Shown: positions 51,621-61,112, numbered from the stretch's first letter. The stretch: DNA of 64,000 bases from Candidatus Delongbacteria bacterium (GCA_041675285.1 JBAYTZ010000001.1:372001-436000); one strand, 5' to 3'. Made by a program: numbers and translations. Notes: generated by a model not told the origin, from the sequence alone.

Positions 51621-52727
51621 TCAGGCAGGCAAGACCACGCGGAACTCCGCTCCGCCCTCCGGACGATTCTCTTCCTCGATCCAGCCCCCATGCTCATCCA
51701 TCAAACGGCTGGCGATGGACAAGCCCAACCCCGTGCCTTCCGGCCTTGTGGTGAAGAAAGGGTCAAACAATTGTTCCCGGTGGGCGGGATCCACTCCCGG
51801 TCCTTCGTCGCGCACGCTGATCACGTGCACGCTCCCCTGGGGTCGGGCGAGCCGCTCGTAGACGATTTCAATAAGGCCTTGGTCCGGACTGAACTGCACG
51901 GCATTGAGCAGCACGTTGAGCAGGACCTGGGCCAACCGGTCCGGATCGCAGGAGAGGCTGACGGAGGCCGACGAGGAGGCCTCGATGAGGATTCCCCGCA
52001 AATTAGCCTGTGGGCGAGCCATGGCCGTGGCACGTTCGATGACCTCGGAGACCTCGACCTGCCGCACCTGCAAGGCCGCCGGGCGGGCGAAGGCCAGGAA
52101 GCGCTCCAACAGTCGCTCAAGACGCACGAGTTCCTGCTCCAAGATGCCCACGAAGCGTCGACGGGGCGATGTCTCGGGAACCTCTTCACCCACCAGCGCG
52201 GCGGCGGCTTTCAGCGTGGCCAGCGGATTGCGGATCTCGTGGGCCAGGCCCGCGCTCAGCTGTCCCAGGGCCTGCAGGCGCCCAGTCCTGATCACCTGTG
52301 CCTCGATCTCCCGCATGTGCTCCATCTGCTGCTCCAGCTCGGCGCGTGCGCGATGCTCGCGTTCGACCAGAAGGCCCGTGACCAGGGCCACGACGTTGTA
52401 GAGCAGGATCTCCAGGACTTTGTTGGCCGTGCCGGTGGGATCGTGGTGCAGCATGGACCCTTGGTGGTCCATCATCATGAAGGCGTGCGGCAGATAGAGA
52501 ACGGAGGACACCACGGCCACGGCCAGCGAGCCCCGCAGCCCGAACAGGAAGGCCGCCAGGATGATGGGCATGTAGTACAAGCGCCTGAGGATGTCGTGCA
52601 GCCAGTCCTCCGTGTCCGGCGTGAGAAAATGCGCCGCGGTGATGACCAGGATGGGAAGCCACAGCCAGAGCAGCGCCTTGCGCGTGACGGGCCAGGCCCA
52701 CGGGTCGATGGGGATTGGGATGGGCAT
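51621..52727 (-). CDS. Membrane sensor histidine kinase paired with the NtrC-type regulator
   Basis: 368 residues. About four membrane helices occupy residues 18-122 with no large periplasmic domain. The loop before the last helix is Met/His-rich: HAFMMMDHQGSMLHHDP (81-97). The HisKA motif LAHEIRNPLATLKAA carries His163; N-box LNVLLNAVQFS, G1 VRDEGPGVDP, F FDPFFTT and G2 GTGLGLSIA follow. The class resembles ZraS/AtoS-type partners of sigma-54 activators. The start codon overlaps the stop of the regulator gene, so the two are coupled. The Met/His loop is a candidate metal sensor. Confidence 0.92.
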   Translation of the reverse strand: MPIPIPIDPWAWPVTRKALLWLWLPILVITAAHFLTPDTEDWLHDILRRLYYMPIILAAFLFGLRGSLAVAVVSSVLYLPHAFMMMDHQGSMLHHDPTGTANKVLEILLYNVVALVTGLLVEREHRARAELEQQMEHMREIEAQVIRTGRLQALGQLSAGLAHEIRNPLATLKAAAALVGEEVPETSPRRRFVGILEQELVRLERLLERFLAFARPAALQVRQVEVSEVIERATAMARPQANLRGILIEASSSASVSLSCDPDRLAQVLLNVLLNAVQFSPDQGLIEIVYERLARPQGSVHVISVRDEGPGVDPAHREQLFDPFFTTRPEGTGLGLSIASRLMDEHGGWIEEENRPEGGAEFRVVLPA

Positions 52728-54088
52728 CAGGCTTGCCCTCGGGCAGGAATGCCGAATTTCTCCATGCGGTGCAGCAGGAGATGGCGTGGGATGCGCAAGA
52801 AGCGGGCCGCCGCGCTCTGGTTGTCGTGGTTCATCTCCAGGGCTCGGACCAGGATGGCCCGCTCAAGCTCCAGCAGGGACACGCCCTCAGGGGGCAAGTC
52901 GACGCCGGCGGCCGAGATGATGGGCGCGCCTGGTTGAGTCCCTGACGGAGCCAGGAATTCGCCCGAGAGCAGGGTGTCGTCGGAGAGCAGCGCCGCGCGC
53001 TGGCAGAGGTTCTCCAGTTCGCGGACATTACCGGGCCAGGGCATGGCGCGCAGCCGACCGGCCACGTCGTCGGGGATGCGCCACTCCCTTCCCCCGCTGT
53101 AGCGGGCCAGAAAGGCGCGGGCCAGACAGACGACGTCCTCCGGCCGCTCACGTAGCGCAGGCATGCGCAGCGGCACGACATTCAAGCGGTAGAAAAGGTC
53201 CTGGCGGAAGCGCCCCGCCGTTACCTCGGCCTCCAGCGGACGATTGCTGGCTGCCAGCACGCGCACATCCACGGCGACGGGTCCGTCCGCTCCCACCGGA
53301 TCCAGGACCCGCTCCTGCAGGACGCGCAGGAGCCGGGACTGCAGATCCAGATGCATTTCCGCAATCTCATCGAGGAAGAGCGTGCCGCCCGCGGCCTGAC
53401 GGAAGCGCCCGGCCCGATCCTGCACGGCTCCGGTGAAGGCTCCGCGCACATGCCCGAAGAGTTCCGACTCCAAGAGGTCGTGCGGCAGGGCGCCACAGTT
53501 GACCGCCACGAAGGGTCCTCCCTGGCGCGGGCTGGCGGCGTGGATGCGACGAGCCAGCAGTTCCTTGCCTGTGCCGCTTTCGCCTTCGATCAACACGGTG
53601 GCGTCGGAGGCGGCAATGCGGTCCGCCGTGGCCAGCAGGGATTCCATCCGCTCCGAGATGTGGATGAGGGGCTTGCTCCCGCTGTCCGCCTGCCCTCGAA
53701 GTTCGCGCACTTGGCGCCGCAGGCGCGCATGCTCCATGGCGCGACGGACCGTGAGCCGGAACTGGTCGCGGTCGCAGGGCTTGGGTAGGAAATCGAAGGC
53801 GCCGGCCCGCATGGCGGCCACCGCGTGCGGCACGTCGCCGAAGGCCGTCACGACGATGACCAGGAGGTCGGGATCGAGGCCGCGAGCCTTTGCCAGCAAG
53901 GTCAAGCCGTCCATGCCGGGCATGCGCAGATCGGTGATCATGAGCGGAAAGCTGTCCAACGCCAGACACTCCAGCGCTTGCGCGCCACTCGCGGCCTTCT
54001 GCACGGGATAGCCGTCCTCCTCGAGCAGGAAGCACATGACTTCGAGATAGTTCGTGTCGTCGTCGACAAAGAGGATGCGTTCACTCAT
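52727..54088 (-). CDS. NtrC-family sigma-54-dependent response regulator
   Basis: 453 residues in the classical three-domain order: receiver (1-120) with phosphoacceptor Asp53 (MITDLRMPGMDG), AAA+ ATPase (about 140-375) with Walker A GESGTGKE (169-176), the sigma-54-contact loop GAFTGA (216-221) and Walker B GGTLFLDEIAEM, then a Fis-type HTH at the C-terminus (NQSAAARFLRIPRHLLLHRMEKFGI). It should activate a -24/-12 promoter; the best local candidate is at 61096, at the head of the efflux operon. It is the partner of the kinase just downstream. Confidence 0.95.
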   Translation of the reverse strand: MSERILFVDDDTNYLEVMCFLLEEDGYPVQKAASGAQALECLALDSFPLMITDLRMPGMDGLTLLAKARGLDPDLLVIVVTAFGDVPHAVAAMRAGAFDFLPKPCDRDQFRLTVRRAMEHARLRRQVRELRGQADSGSKPLIHISERMESLLATADRIAASDATVLIEGESGTGKELLARRIHAASPRQGGPFVAVNCGALPHDLLESELFGHVRGAFTGAVQDRAGRFRQAAGGTLFLDEIAEMHLDLQSRLLRVLQERVLDPVGADGPVAVDVRVLAASNRPLEAEVTAGRFRQDLFYRLNVVPLRMPALRERPEDVVCLARAFLARYSGGREWRIPDDVAGRLRAMPWPGNVRELENLCQRAALLSDDTLLSGEFLAPSGTQPGAPIISAAGVDLPPEGVSLLELERAILVRALEMNHDNQSAAARFLRIPRHLLLHRMEKFGIPARGQA

Positions 54089-54162
54089 CGGATGGGTCCC
54101 GTCTCAACTCATGTGTCGGGTCACTGACGCCCGCCTTCTCAGCCCCAAGATCGCGCATTCCA

Positions 54163-57100
54163 TCAGGCGGCTTCCGGCGCCGTGGTGGCCCGTCCGACTT
54201 TTCTCAACTCCGTGCGCAGCATCCACAGCTTGTAAACAGCGGGATAGACCAGCAGCTCCAGCGCGAAGGACGTGATGAGCCCGCCGATCATGGGCGCGGC
54301 AATGCGCTTCATCACGTCCGACCCCGCCGAGGTGGACCACATGATCGGCAAAAGGCCCATGAAGGCGGCGGTCACGGTCATCATCTTGGGCCGCGCACGC
54401 TTGACGGCGCCGTGGATCAGGGCCTCGTCCAGCTCGGCGCTGGTGGACAACCGGCCCGCCTGCCGCGCCTCGTCGCAGGAGAGGTCAAGAAACAGCAGCA
54501 TGAACACACCCGTCTCGGCGTCCAGGCCCAGCAGGGCGATCATGCCCACCCAGGCGGCGATGGAGACGTTGTAGTCCAGCAGCCAGAAGAGCCAGATGGC
54601 TCCCACGGCCGAGAAGGGCACGGCCAGCATCACGAGCATGGCCTTGAAGCCCGAGCGCGTGTTGAGGTAGAGCAGGAGGAAGATCAGGCCAATGGTGACG
54701 GGAATGATCAGCTTCAAGTGCTCGCGCACGCGCTGCATGTTCTCGTACTGGCCACTCCAGAGCAGATTGGTGCCCGCCGGCAGCTTGACGGCGGCGGCGA
54801 CCTTGGTCTTGGCCTCCTCCACGTAGCTGCCCACGTCCCGGCCGGCGATGTCCACATAGACGTAGCCGGAGAGGAAACCGTTCTCGTCGCGCAGCATGGA
54901 GGGCCCGCTGGCGATGCGGATGTCGGCCAGCTGCCCCAGCGGGATCTGGGCGCCACCCGGCGTGGGCACCAGCACGCGGGCCAGTTGGTCCACGTCGCTG
55001 CGCAGCTCGCGCGGGTAGCGCAGGTTGACCGGGAAGCGCTGGCGGCCCTCGATGGTGGTGGTCACCTCCTCGCCACCAATGGCGCTGGCGATGACCATCT
55101 GCAGGGTATTCACCGTTAGGCCGTGGCGGGCCAGTTGCGCGCGGCGCGGCTCGATGTCGAGGAAGTAGCCGCCGGCCACCCGCTCGGCATAGACACTGCG
55201 CGTGCCGGGCACATCCCGGATGGCGCGCTCGATCTCGGAGCCCACGCGCTCGATCTCCTTCAAATCCCCGCCCATGACTTTGATGCCCACCGGCGTGCGC
55301 ACGCCCGTGGTCAGCATGTCGGTGCGGGCCTTGATGGGCATGGTCCAGGCGTTGGTCACGCCCGGCGTCTTGAGCGCGCGGTCCATCTCGTCCACCAATT
55401 CGTCCCACGAGAGGCGGTCGGGCCAGATCGGCCGCAGCAGCGGCTGCAGGAAGCCCGGGACCCAGGACGAGTACCAGCGTTCCTTGCCGCGCCATTGGTC
55501 GTGCGGCTTCAGCACCACCGTCGTCTCCATCATCGAGAGCGGAGCCGGATCGGTGGCCGTGTCGGCCCGACCCGCCTTGCCGAAGACGCGTTCCACCTCG
55601 GGGAATCCCTTGATGATCTGGTCCTGGGTCTGCAGCAGCGTCTGCGCTTGGCTGACGGAGATGCCCGGCAGCGTGGTGGGCATGTAGAGGATCGTCCCCT
55701 CGTTCAGGGGCGGCATGAATTCCGTGCCCAAACGAAAGTAGACGGGCAAGCTGATTGCGACGATCGCCAGGGCAGCTCCCACGGTTTTCCAGGGATGCCG
55801 AAGGACTAGCCGGCAGACCGGATCGTAGACGCGGAAGATCGCCCGGCTGACGGGGTGGCGCTCCTCGGCGTGATAGGTGCCGACGGCCACGCCGCTGGCC
55901 AGGCGCGCGATCCAGCGCGGGCGGAAGTGGAAGGGCTCGATGCGGGCGAACAGCATGCGCAGGGCCGGGTCCAGGGTGACGGCCAGGAGCGCGGCCATCG
56001 CCATCACCAGGTTCTTGGAGAAGGCCAGGGGCTTGAAGAGCCGGCCCTCCTGGTCCACCAGGGCGAAGATGGGCAGGAAGGCCACGGCGATCACCAAGAG
56101 TGAGAAGAAGACGGAGGGCCCGACCTCGGTCAGCGCATCCAGGCGCACCTGATGGAAGTCGCCCTTGCCTCCCGCCGCCTGCCAGCGGTGGATGCGGTTG
56201 TAGGCGTTCTCTACCTCGACGATGGCTCCGTCCACCAGCACACCGATGGAGATCGCCAGCCCCGCCAGCGACATGATGTTGACGCTGATGCCCAGGAAGT
56301 AGAGCGGGATGAAGGAGAGGAGCACGGCAATGGGAATGGTCAGGATGGGCACGATGGCCGAGGGGATGTGCCAGAGGAAGAAGAGAATCACCAGAGAGAC
56401 GATGATCATCTCCACCGTCAGCTCATGCTTCAAGGTCTCCAGTGCCCGGTGGATCAGGTCGGAGCGGTCGTAGGTCGTCACGATCTCGACGCCTTCGGGC
56501 AGCGAGGCCTTGAGACCCTCCAGTCGCGCCTTGACCGCTGTGATGACGTTTAGCGCGTTCTCGCCGTGGCGCATGACCACGATGCCGCCCACGGCGTCGC
56601 CCAGCCCGTCCAGGTCGGAGATGCCGCGCCTGAGCTCCGGTCCGTAGCTCACGCGCGCCACGTCCTTCAAGAGGACCGGCACGCCGCCGGGTCCGCTCTT
56701 CAGGACGATGCCCTGGAAGTCGGCCAGCGCGCGGGCGTAGCCCCGCACGCGGACCATGTACTCCACGCCGCTCCACTCCACCAGCCGGCCGCCCGTCTCG
56801 CCATTGGACTCGCGGATGGCCCTAGCCACTTCGTCCAGCGGCAATCCGTAGGCCGCCAGCCGGTTGGGATCGACGCTGATCTGCACCTGCCGCACGTAGC
56901 CGCCGATGGAGGCGACTTCCGAGACGCCGGGCACGGCCTGCACGGCGTAGCGCAGGTTCCAATCCTGGAAGGCGCGCAGCTCGTCGAGCGAGTGCGTGCC
57001 TGAGCGGTCCACTAGCGCATACTGGAACACCCAGCCCACGCCCGTGGCGTCGGGGCCCAGTTCCGTCTTCACGCCCTGGGGCAAGCCGGATTGGATCTTC

Positions 57101-57441
57101 GAGAGGTATTCCAGCACGCGGGAGCGGGCCCAGTAGAGGTCGGTGCCGTCCTGGAAAATCACGTAGACGTAGGAGAAGCCGAAGTCCGAGTAGCCACGGA
57201 TGGCCTTGACTTGTGGCGCACCCAAGAGCGCGCTGACGATGGGGTATGTCACCTGATCCTCGATCAGGTCCGGCGAGCGGTCCCATTTCGAGTAGATGAT
57301 GACCTGGGTGTCCGACAAGTCCGGCAGCGCGTCCAGGCGTGTCTTGCCCAGCAGGTTGATGGAGACGGCGCACAGCGCGACCACCGACAGGAGGACCAGT
57401 ATGCGGTGGTGGGCCGACCAGGTGATAATGTGCCGGATCAT
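54163..57441 (-). CDS. cusA: CusA-type copper/silver efflux RND transporter
   Basis: 1,092-residue inner-membrane RND pump of the heavy-metal group. The TM4 motif ISIGVLVDGAIVEVENAYNR and the overall alignment follow CusA rather than CzcA. The three methionines that bind Cu(I)/Ag(I) in CusA are all conserved in context: Met587 (LYMPTTLPG), Met637 (APLSMMETT) and Met709 (ARTDMLTTG). About 20 extra residues lie between the second and third, with an aromatic segment ERWYSSWVPGFLQPLL. The C-terminal half has RPKMMTVTAAFMGLLPIMWSTSAGSDVMKRIAAPM. With the adjacent adaptor and outer-membrane channel it forms a tripartite exporter. Confidence 0.95.
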   Translation of the reverse strand: MIRHIITWSAHHRILVLLSVVALCAVSINLLGKTRLDALPDLSDTQVIIYSKWDRSPDLIEDQVTYPIVSALLGAPQVKAIRGYSDFGFSYVYVIFQDGTDLYWARSRVLEYLSKIQSGLPQGVKTELGPDATGVGWVFQYALVDRSGTHSLDELRAFQDWNLRYAVQAVPGVSEVASIGGYVRQVQISVDPNRLAAYGLPLDEVARAIRESNGETGGRLVEWSGVEYMVRVRGYARALADFQGIVLKSGPGGVPVLLKDVARVSYGPELRRGISDLDGLGDAVGGIVVMRHGENALNVITAVKARLEGLKASLPEGVEIVTTYDRSDLIHRALETLKHELTVEMIIVSLVILFFLWHIPSAIVPILTIPIAVLLSFIPLYFLGISVNIMSLAGLAISIGVLVDGAIVEVENAYNRIHRWQAAGGKGDFHQVRLDALTEVGPSVFFSLLVIAVAFLPIFALVDQEGRLFKPLAFSKNLVMAMAALLAVTLDPALRMLFARIEPFHFRPRWIARLASGVAVGTYHAEERHPVSRAIFRVYDPVCRLVLRHPWKTVGAALAIVAISLPVYFRLGTEFMPPLNEGTILYMPTTLPGISVSQAQTLLQTQDQIIKGFPEVERVFGKAGRADTATDPAPLSMMETTVVLKPHDQWRGKERWYSSWVPGFLQPLLRPIWPDRLSWDELVDEMDRALKTPGVTNAWTMPIKARTDMLTTGVRTPVGIKVMGGDLKEIERVGSEIERAIRDVPGTRSVYAERVAGGYFLDIEPRRAQLARHGLTVNTLQMVIASAIGGEEVTTTIEGRQRFPVNLRYPRELRSDVDQLARVLVPTPGGAQIPLGQLADIRIASGPSMLRDENGFLSGYVYVDIAGRDVGSYVEEAKTKVAAAVKLPAGTNLLWSGQYENMQRVREHLKLIIPVTIGLIFLLLYLNTRSGFKAMLVMLAVPFSAVGAIWLFWLLDYNVSIAAWVGMIALLGLDAETGVFMLLFLDLSCDEARQAGRLSTSAELDEALIHGAVKRARPKMMTVTAAFMGLLPIMWSTSAGSDVMKRIAAPMIGGLITSFALELLVYPAVYKLWMLRTELRKVGRATTAPEAA

Positions 57442-57466
57442 GGCGTCACTCCAGCTTTGGTCTGTA

Positions 57467-59122
57467 TCAATTTGCCTGCGCTTCCAGGGAGCCGCGGATG
57501 CGCGCCTCGGAATCCAGCAGGAAATTGCCCGCGATGGCGACGCGCTCGCCCTCCCGGAGCCCGGTCAGGACCAGGGCCTGGCCGCCGCCGCGCTGCCCCG
57601 TGCGAATCTCCCGCGGGGCGAAAGTGCCGGGCTCCGTCTCCACGTAGACCACCTGGCGCAGGCCCGTGTCCAGCACGGCGGAGTCGGGGATGAGCAGGCC
57701 CGCGCGCGGCGCGACCTCTGTCTCCACGTCCACGTACATGCCGGGTTTGAGGGCCTGGGCCGGATTGTCCAGGCTGGCGCGGACCCGCAGGGTGCGGGAG
57801 TCGGGATCAAGGGCGGGCAGGATCTGGGTCACGCGGCCCGACAGGCGCAGGCCGGGCTGGTCGGGCTGCTCGAAGGCCAGGCTTTGTCCCACGCGCACCA
57901 GGGCCGCCTCGCTTTCGGAGAAGGCCGCCTCAACCCACACACGCGAGAGGTCGGTTACCGTGAAGAGGGCCTCGCCGGCCTCGATGCGCTGCCCCTGGAC
58001 CACCTGCTTGGCCATCACGTAGCCGCTGACCGGCGAGCGCAGGGTGACGGTCCGCTGCGCCGCGCCCCCCTGGTCCAGCTCTTGGATCAGGGAGGCTGGT
58101 ACGTCCAACAGTTGCAAGCGCCGGCGGGCTGCCTGCACTAGCGCGGCTGTGCCCAGTTGCGCGTCGCCGGTGCCGGCGCTCCGGGCCGCCTTCACGGCCT
58201 GCAAGAACTCCTCCTGTCCAGCCAGGAGATCAGGCGAGTACAGGGAGAGCAGGGGATCGCCCTGGCGCACAAACTGGCCGGAGGTGGCAACGTGCAGGGT
58301 CTCCACCCAACCGGCGCTCTTCAGAGAGACCTGGCGCACGCGGGCATCGTCGGCGGTGATCGTCCCCACGGTGCGGATGCGCCGACCCAGCTCGCCGCGG
58401 CGGGCGGCTGTCACCTGCACTCCCGCCTGCCGCATCCCCTCGGCATTCGTCCGGACCACGGCCAGGCCGGGAACCGTGCTCCTGGCCTGGCCGACATCCT
58501 CGTAGACCGGTACGTAATCCATGCCCATCTCGTCCTTGGCGGGAGTCGGCGAGTGGACGGCAGGGTTCATAGGATTGCGGTAGTAGAGGAGCCGCCCCTG
58601 GCTGGTGGTGGCCGGCGCAGCCTTCACGACTTTCTTCTCAAGCGCCATGCCGCACTTGGGACAGCGCTCCGCCTTGTCCGACACGACCTCCGGGTGCATG
58701 GGGCAGACATACTGCGCCGCCGCTGGAGCGGCCGCCTTTGGCTTGGACGGCACCAGGTCCATGCCGCAGGTGGGGCAACTGCCCGGACTGGCGGAGTGAA
58801 CTTCGGGGTGCATGGGGCAGGTGTAGGCCAGGCTGTCCGGGGCGGCGGAAGCCGACGCAGACGTCTTGCCCACCGCGCTGTCGCTCGTGTCGGCCACAGC
58901 GGGAGTTCCGCCCCGCGTGGACTCGACGGGCACAAGCCGCATGCCGCAGATCGGGCAGTCGCCCGGCTTCTCGCTGACATAGGTCGGGTGCATGGGGCAG
59001 TGATACTGGACGGCTTCTACCGTCGTGTGATTGCTTCGCAGGCTGACGACCGTGGCGGCGCCGATGCCGGCCAGGCCGATCACCAGCAGGACCCACAGCA
59101 GCGTGCGTGTGCCGCGTTTCAT
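57467..59122 (-). CDS. cusB: CusB-type periplasmic adaptor with three heavy-metal-binding domains
   Basis: 551 residues. After one N-terminal membrane helix come three HMBD modules, each CPMHP...CP-x-CGM: residues 42-61, 102-121 and 140-159, joined by Ala/Lys linkers. A CusB-like YYRNPMNPAVHSPTPAKDEMGMDYVPVYED segment (about 180-209) then leads into the membrane-fusion core (VRQGDPLLSLYSPDLLAGQEEFLQAVKAA, VTLRSPVSGYVMAKQVVQGQRI, TDLSRVWVEAAFSESEAALV). Most CusB proteins have none or one HMBD; three is unusual and would raise metal capture. It overlaps the outer-membrane-channel gene by 4 bp. Confidence 0.93.
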   Translation of the reverse strand: MKRGTRTLLWVLLVIGLAGIGAATVVSLRSNHTTVEAVQYHCPMHPTYVSEKPGDCPICGMRLVPVESTRGGTPAVADTSDSAVGKTSASASAAPDSLAYTCPMHPEVHSASPGSCPTCGMDLVPSKPKAAAPAAAQYVCPMHPEVVSDKAERCPKCGMALEKKVVKAAPATTSQGRLLYYRNPMNPAVHSPTPAKDEMGMDYVPVYEDVGQARSTVPGLAVVRTNAEGMRQAGVQVTAARRGELGRRIRTVGTITADDARVRQVSLKSAGWVETLHVATSGQFVRQGDPLLSLYSPDLLAGQEEFLQAVKAARSAGTGDAQLGTAALVQAARRRLQLLDVPASLIQELDQGGAAQRTVTLRSPVSGYVMAKQVVQGQRIEAGEALFTVTDLSRVWVEAAFSESEAALVRVGQSLAFEQPDQPGLRLSGRVTQILPALDPDSRTLRVRASLDNPAQALKPGMYVDVETEVAPRAGLLIPDSAVLDTGLRQVVYVETEPGTFAPREIRTGQRGGGQALVLTGLREGERVAIAGNFLLDSEARIRGSLEAQAN

Positions 59123-60381
59123 GGCGTGTCTCCTCTTCCTTGCGCGCTCGTGGCGCGCGGTCCCAGGGCCTCGATGCGGGCCCAGATGCTCAGGCGGTCG
59201 GCCTCGGCCTGTGCCGACTCCGCGCCCGCCTCAAGCAGCAGATTCAAGTCTTCCACGACAAGGGCGAATTCCCCCCTGCCGGCGGCGTAGGCCGCCAGCG
59301 CGGCATCCAGGGCGGACTGGCTCTGCGGCAGGATGGTGGTTTGGAATTCGCGAAGCGTCTCCTGTGTGCCGCCCCACTCCGCCACTAGGCCGGCCAGATC
59401 CGTGGATAGGCGGGCGCGTTCGGCCTCCAGGGCAGCCTCCGCCGCCTGGAGATCGTGACCCGCGGCCTCGCGGAGTCGGTCCTGCTTGCTGCGCTTCCAG
59501 ATGGGCAGGCTCATGCCCAGTCGCAGCATGACCACCGGCTCTGGCATCGCGGTCATGCCGCCTCCGGCACCGACCATGAAGTCGGGACGGCCTTCCAGAC
59601 GAGCCTCCTCGAAGCGACGCCGGGCCGCGAGCACCTCGGCCTGCCTCATGAGCAGCTCGGGCGAGGCCTCAATTCCGGCGCGCAGGCTGTCGGGCGGCGG
59701 CGGCACCACACTCGGAAGCGCAGTGATTTCGCCAAAGGGATGATCCGGCGCCTCGCCCAGCAGGCGATTGAGCTCTGCCACAGCGCCGGTGCGTTCGGCC
59801 TTCAGCCCGGCCGCCTGCTGGCGGATGCGTGCCGCCTGGATCTCCAGCCGCAGAACGCTCTCCTGATCCACCTGGCCGGCGCTCAGTCGCGCGGACATGG
59901 TGCGGATCGCTGCCTCGATCAACTGGCTGGCGACGGCCAACACGTGCCCACGCCGGTCGATGGCATAGAGATCTGCGTAGTGTGTGCGCACGGCGATCAC
60001 GACTTCAGCCATACGCTGCAGCCGTGCCGCCTCGCGGGCGGTCACCTCCGCCTCAGCCACGGCCCGGCGCGCGCCCCGCTTGCCGGGGAAGGGCAGTTCC
60101 TGGCTGAGTTCAAGGGTGAGGGTTGAGTTGTCGCCTGGAGGCAGGCCCATGGCCTGCCCACCCAGTTCCAACGCGGGATCAGGCAGTGCCGCTGCGGGTG
60201 TGACACGCGCCTGGGCGGCCTTCACGGCGGCCTCCATCTCTGGTAGCTCAGGTGCCTGCCGCAGGGCTCGCTGGACCAGGGAGTCCAGAGACACTTGCCC
60301 GCTGGCTGGCATTGTGCCCAGCAGCACGAGGGAAACCAGGAAGAGGAGGACTGGACGCACGGGGCACCTCACCGAATCCAT
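59119..60381 (-). CDS. cusC: TolC/CusC-type outer-membrane efflux protein
   Basis: 420 residues with a signal peptide (LLFLVSLVLLGTMPASG) and the two-repeat OEP layout: about 25-215 with LDSLVQRALRQAPELPEMEAAVKAAQARV and LELSQELPFPGKRGARRAVAEAEV, and about 220-410 with PELLMRQAEVLAARRRFEEARLEGRPDFMVGAG and LRLGMSLPIWKRSKQDRLREAAG. PFPGKR and LPIWKRSKQ are typical of metal-efflux CusC/CzcC channels. Its start overlaps the stop of the first operon gene by one base. Confidence 0.9.
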   Translation of the reverse strand: MDSVRCPVRPVLLFLVSLVLLGTMPASGQVSLDSLVQRALRQAPELPEMEAAVKAAQARVTPAAALPDPALELGGQAMGLPPGDNSTLTLELSQELPFPGKRGARRAVAEAEVTAREAARLQRMAEVVIAVRTHYADLYAIDRRGHVLAVASQLIEAAIRTMSARLSAGQVDQESVLRLEIQAARIRQQAAGLKAERTGAVAELNRLLGEAPDHPFGEITALPSVVPPPPDSLRAGIEASPELLMRQAEVLAARRRFEEARLEGRPDFMVGAGGGMTAMPEPVVMLRLGMSLPIWKRSKQDRLREAAGHDLQAAEAALEAERARLSTDLAGLVAEWGGTQETLREFQTTILPQSQSALDAALAAYAAGRGEFALVVEDLNLLLEAGAESAQAEADRLSIWARIEALGPRATSAQGRGDTP

Positions 60382-61070
60382 TACATCTCACTGTGTGCGA
60401 TGATTCCACCCTGATGGCCAGCACTCAGGCTCAGCGCCAGGACAGCGACCAACACGACCCAGTAAGCGACTCGCAATCCGGTCGACGGGCGGCGTCGCAG
60501 CAACAGTCGAAGACCTGCGGCCAGCCCCATCAACACACATCCGGACAACGCCAGATTGCGGTGGAAGCGAATCACCTCCTGCAGCGCCGGCGCGGCGGAC
60601 GCCATCTCGTGGGCGTGCAGCAGACCCGTGACGGCCGTGGGGAGAAAGCTCAAAGCCGCCAGGATGGCCAGGGGCAGGCCCATCTCGGGAATCGGACGCC
60701 CGCGGAACATGGACCAGCCCTCCAATAGGACCAGAAGAAGAACCCAGGCGATGGGGAAGTGGACGATGGCCGTATGCAGATCAGCCGCTCGATCCAGGAT
60801 CGCACCAACAAGAGTAGGGCTATCTTCTGAAGATCCATTGCCCATTTGCATGCCTGCGTGAACTGTGCCTGTCTTGACGGCTTCAGCGACAGGTTCAATC
60901 GAGGCGGTGTCTGACGATGCTGCGACAGTTCCTGCCGCCTCGAGATGGTCCTCATGCGAATGGGCAGATGCAGAACCCATGATGAACAACAGGCAGCAGA
61001 AAAGGGCTAGAATCCAGTGAGGCTTGGTATTAGCCTTGGTTGCGATGAGACGAGATCCTCGAATCGACAT
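60381..61070 (-). CDS. DUF2231-like membrane protein, first gene of the efflux operon
   Basis: 229 residues from the ATG at 61070 with GGGAGG upstream. After a signal-type helix (ILALFCCLLFIMGSASA) comes a His-bearing stretch HSHEDH (37-42) and a Met/Gly segment. Three to four membrane helices follow, with DLHTAIVHFPIAWVLLLVLLEGW, the HxxxVHFPIA pattern of DUF2231, and LLHAHEMASAAPALQEVIRFHRNLALSG. It ends with a His-containing tail (HQGGIIAHSEM). The role is unknown; its place before cusCBA and the exposed His/Met suggest metal handling. Confidence 0.8.
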   Translation of the reverse strand: MSIRGSRLIATKANTKPHWILALFCCLLFIMGSASAHSHEDHLEAAGTVAASSDTASIEPVAEAVKTGTVHAGMQMGNGSSEDSPTLVGAILDRAADLHTAIVHFPIAWVLLLVLLEGWSMFRGRPIPEMGLPLAILAALSFLPTAVTGLLHAHEMASAAPALQEVIRFHRNLALSGCVLMGLAAGLRLLLRRRPSTGLRVAYWVVLVAVLALSLSAGHQGGIIAHSEM

Positions 61071-61095
61071 GTTGGCCTCCCTTTTCACAGTGTGT

Positions 61096-61112
61096 GGCAA
61101 GCCTTATGCCAA
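61096..61112 (-). promoter_or_regulatory. Sigma-54 promoter of the copper-efflux operon
   Basis: On the minus strand TTGGCATAAGGCTTGCC matches -24/-12, with exactly 10 bp between GG (61110-61109) and GC (61098-61097). Transcription would start near 61085, leaving about 15 nt with the GGGAGG ribosome site before ATG 61070. The operon encodes its own NtrC-family activator. Confidence 0.82.

Noticed and set aside
54163..57441. CzcA (Zn/Co/Cd) efflux pump
   Set aside because: All three CusA methionines are present in context and TM4 follows CusA; Cu/Ag specificity fits better.
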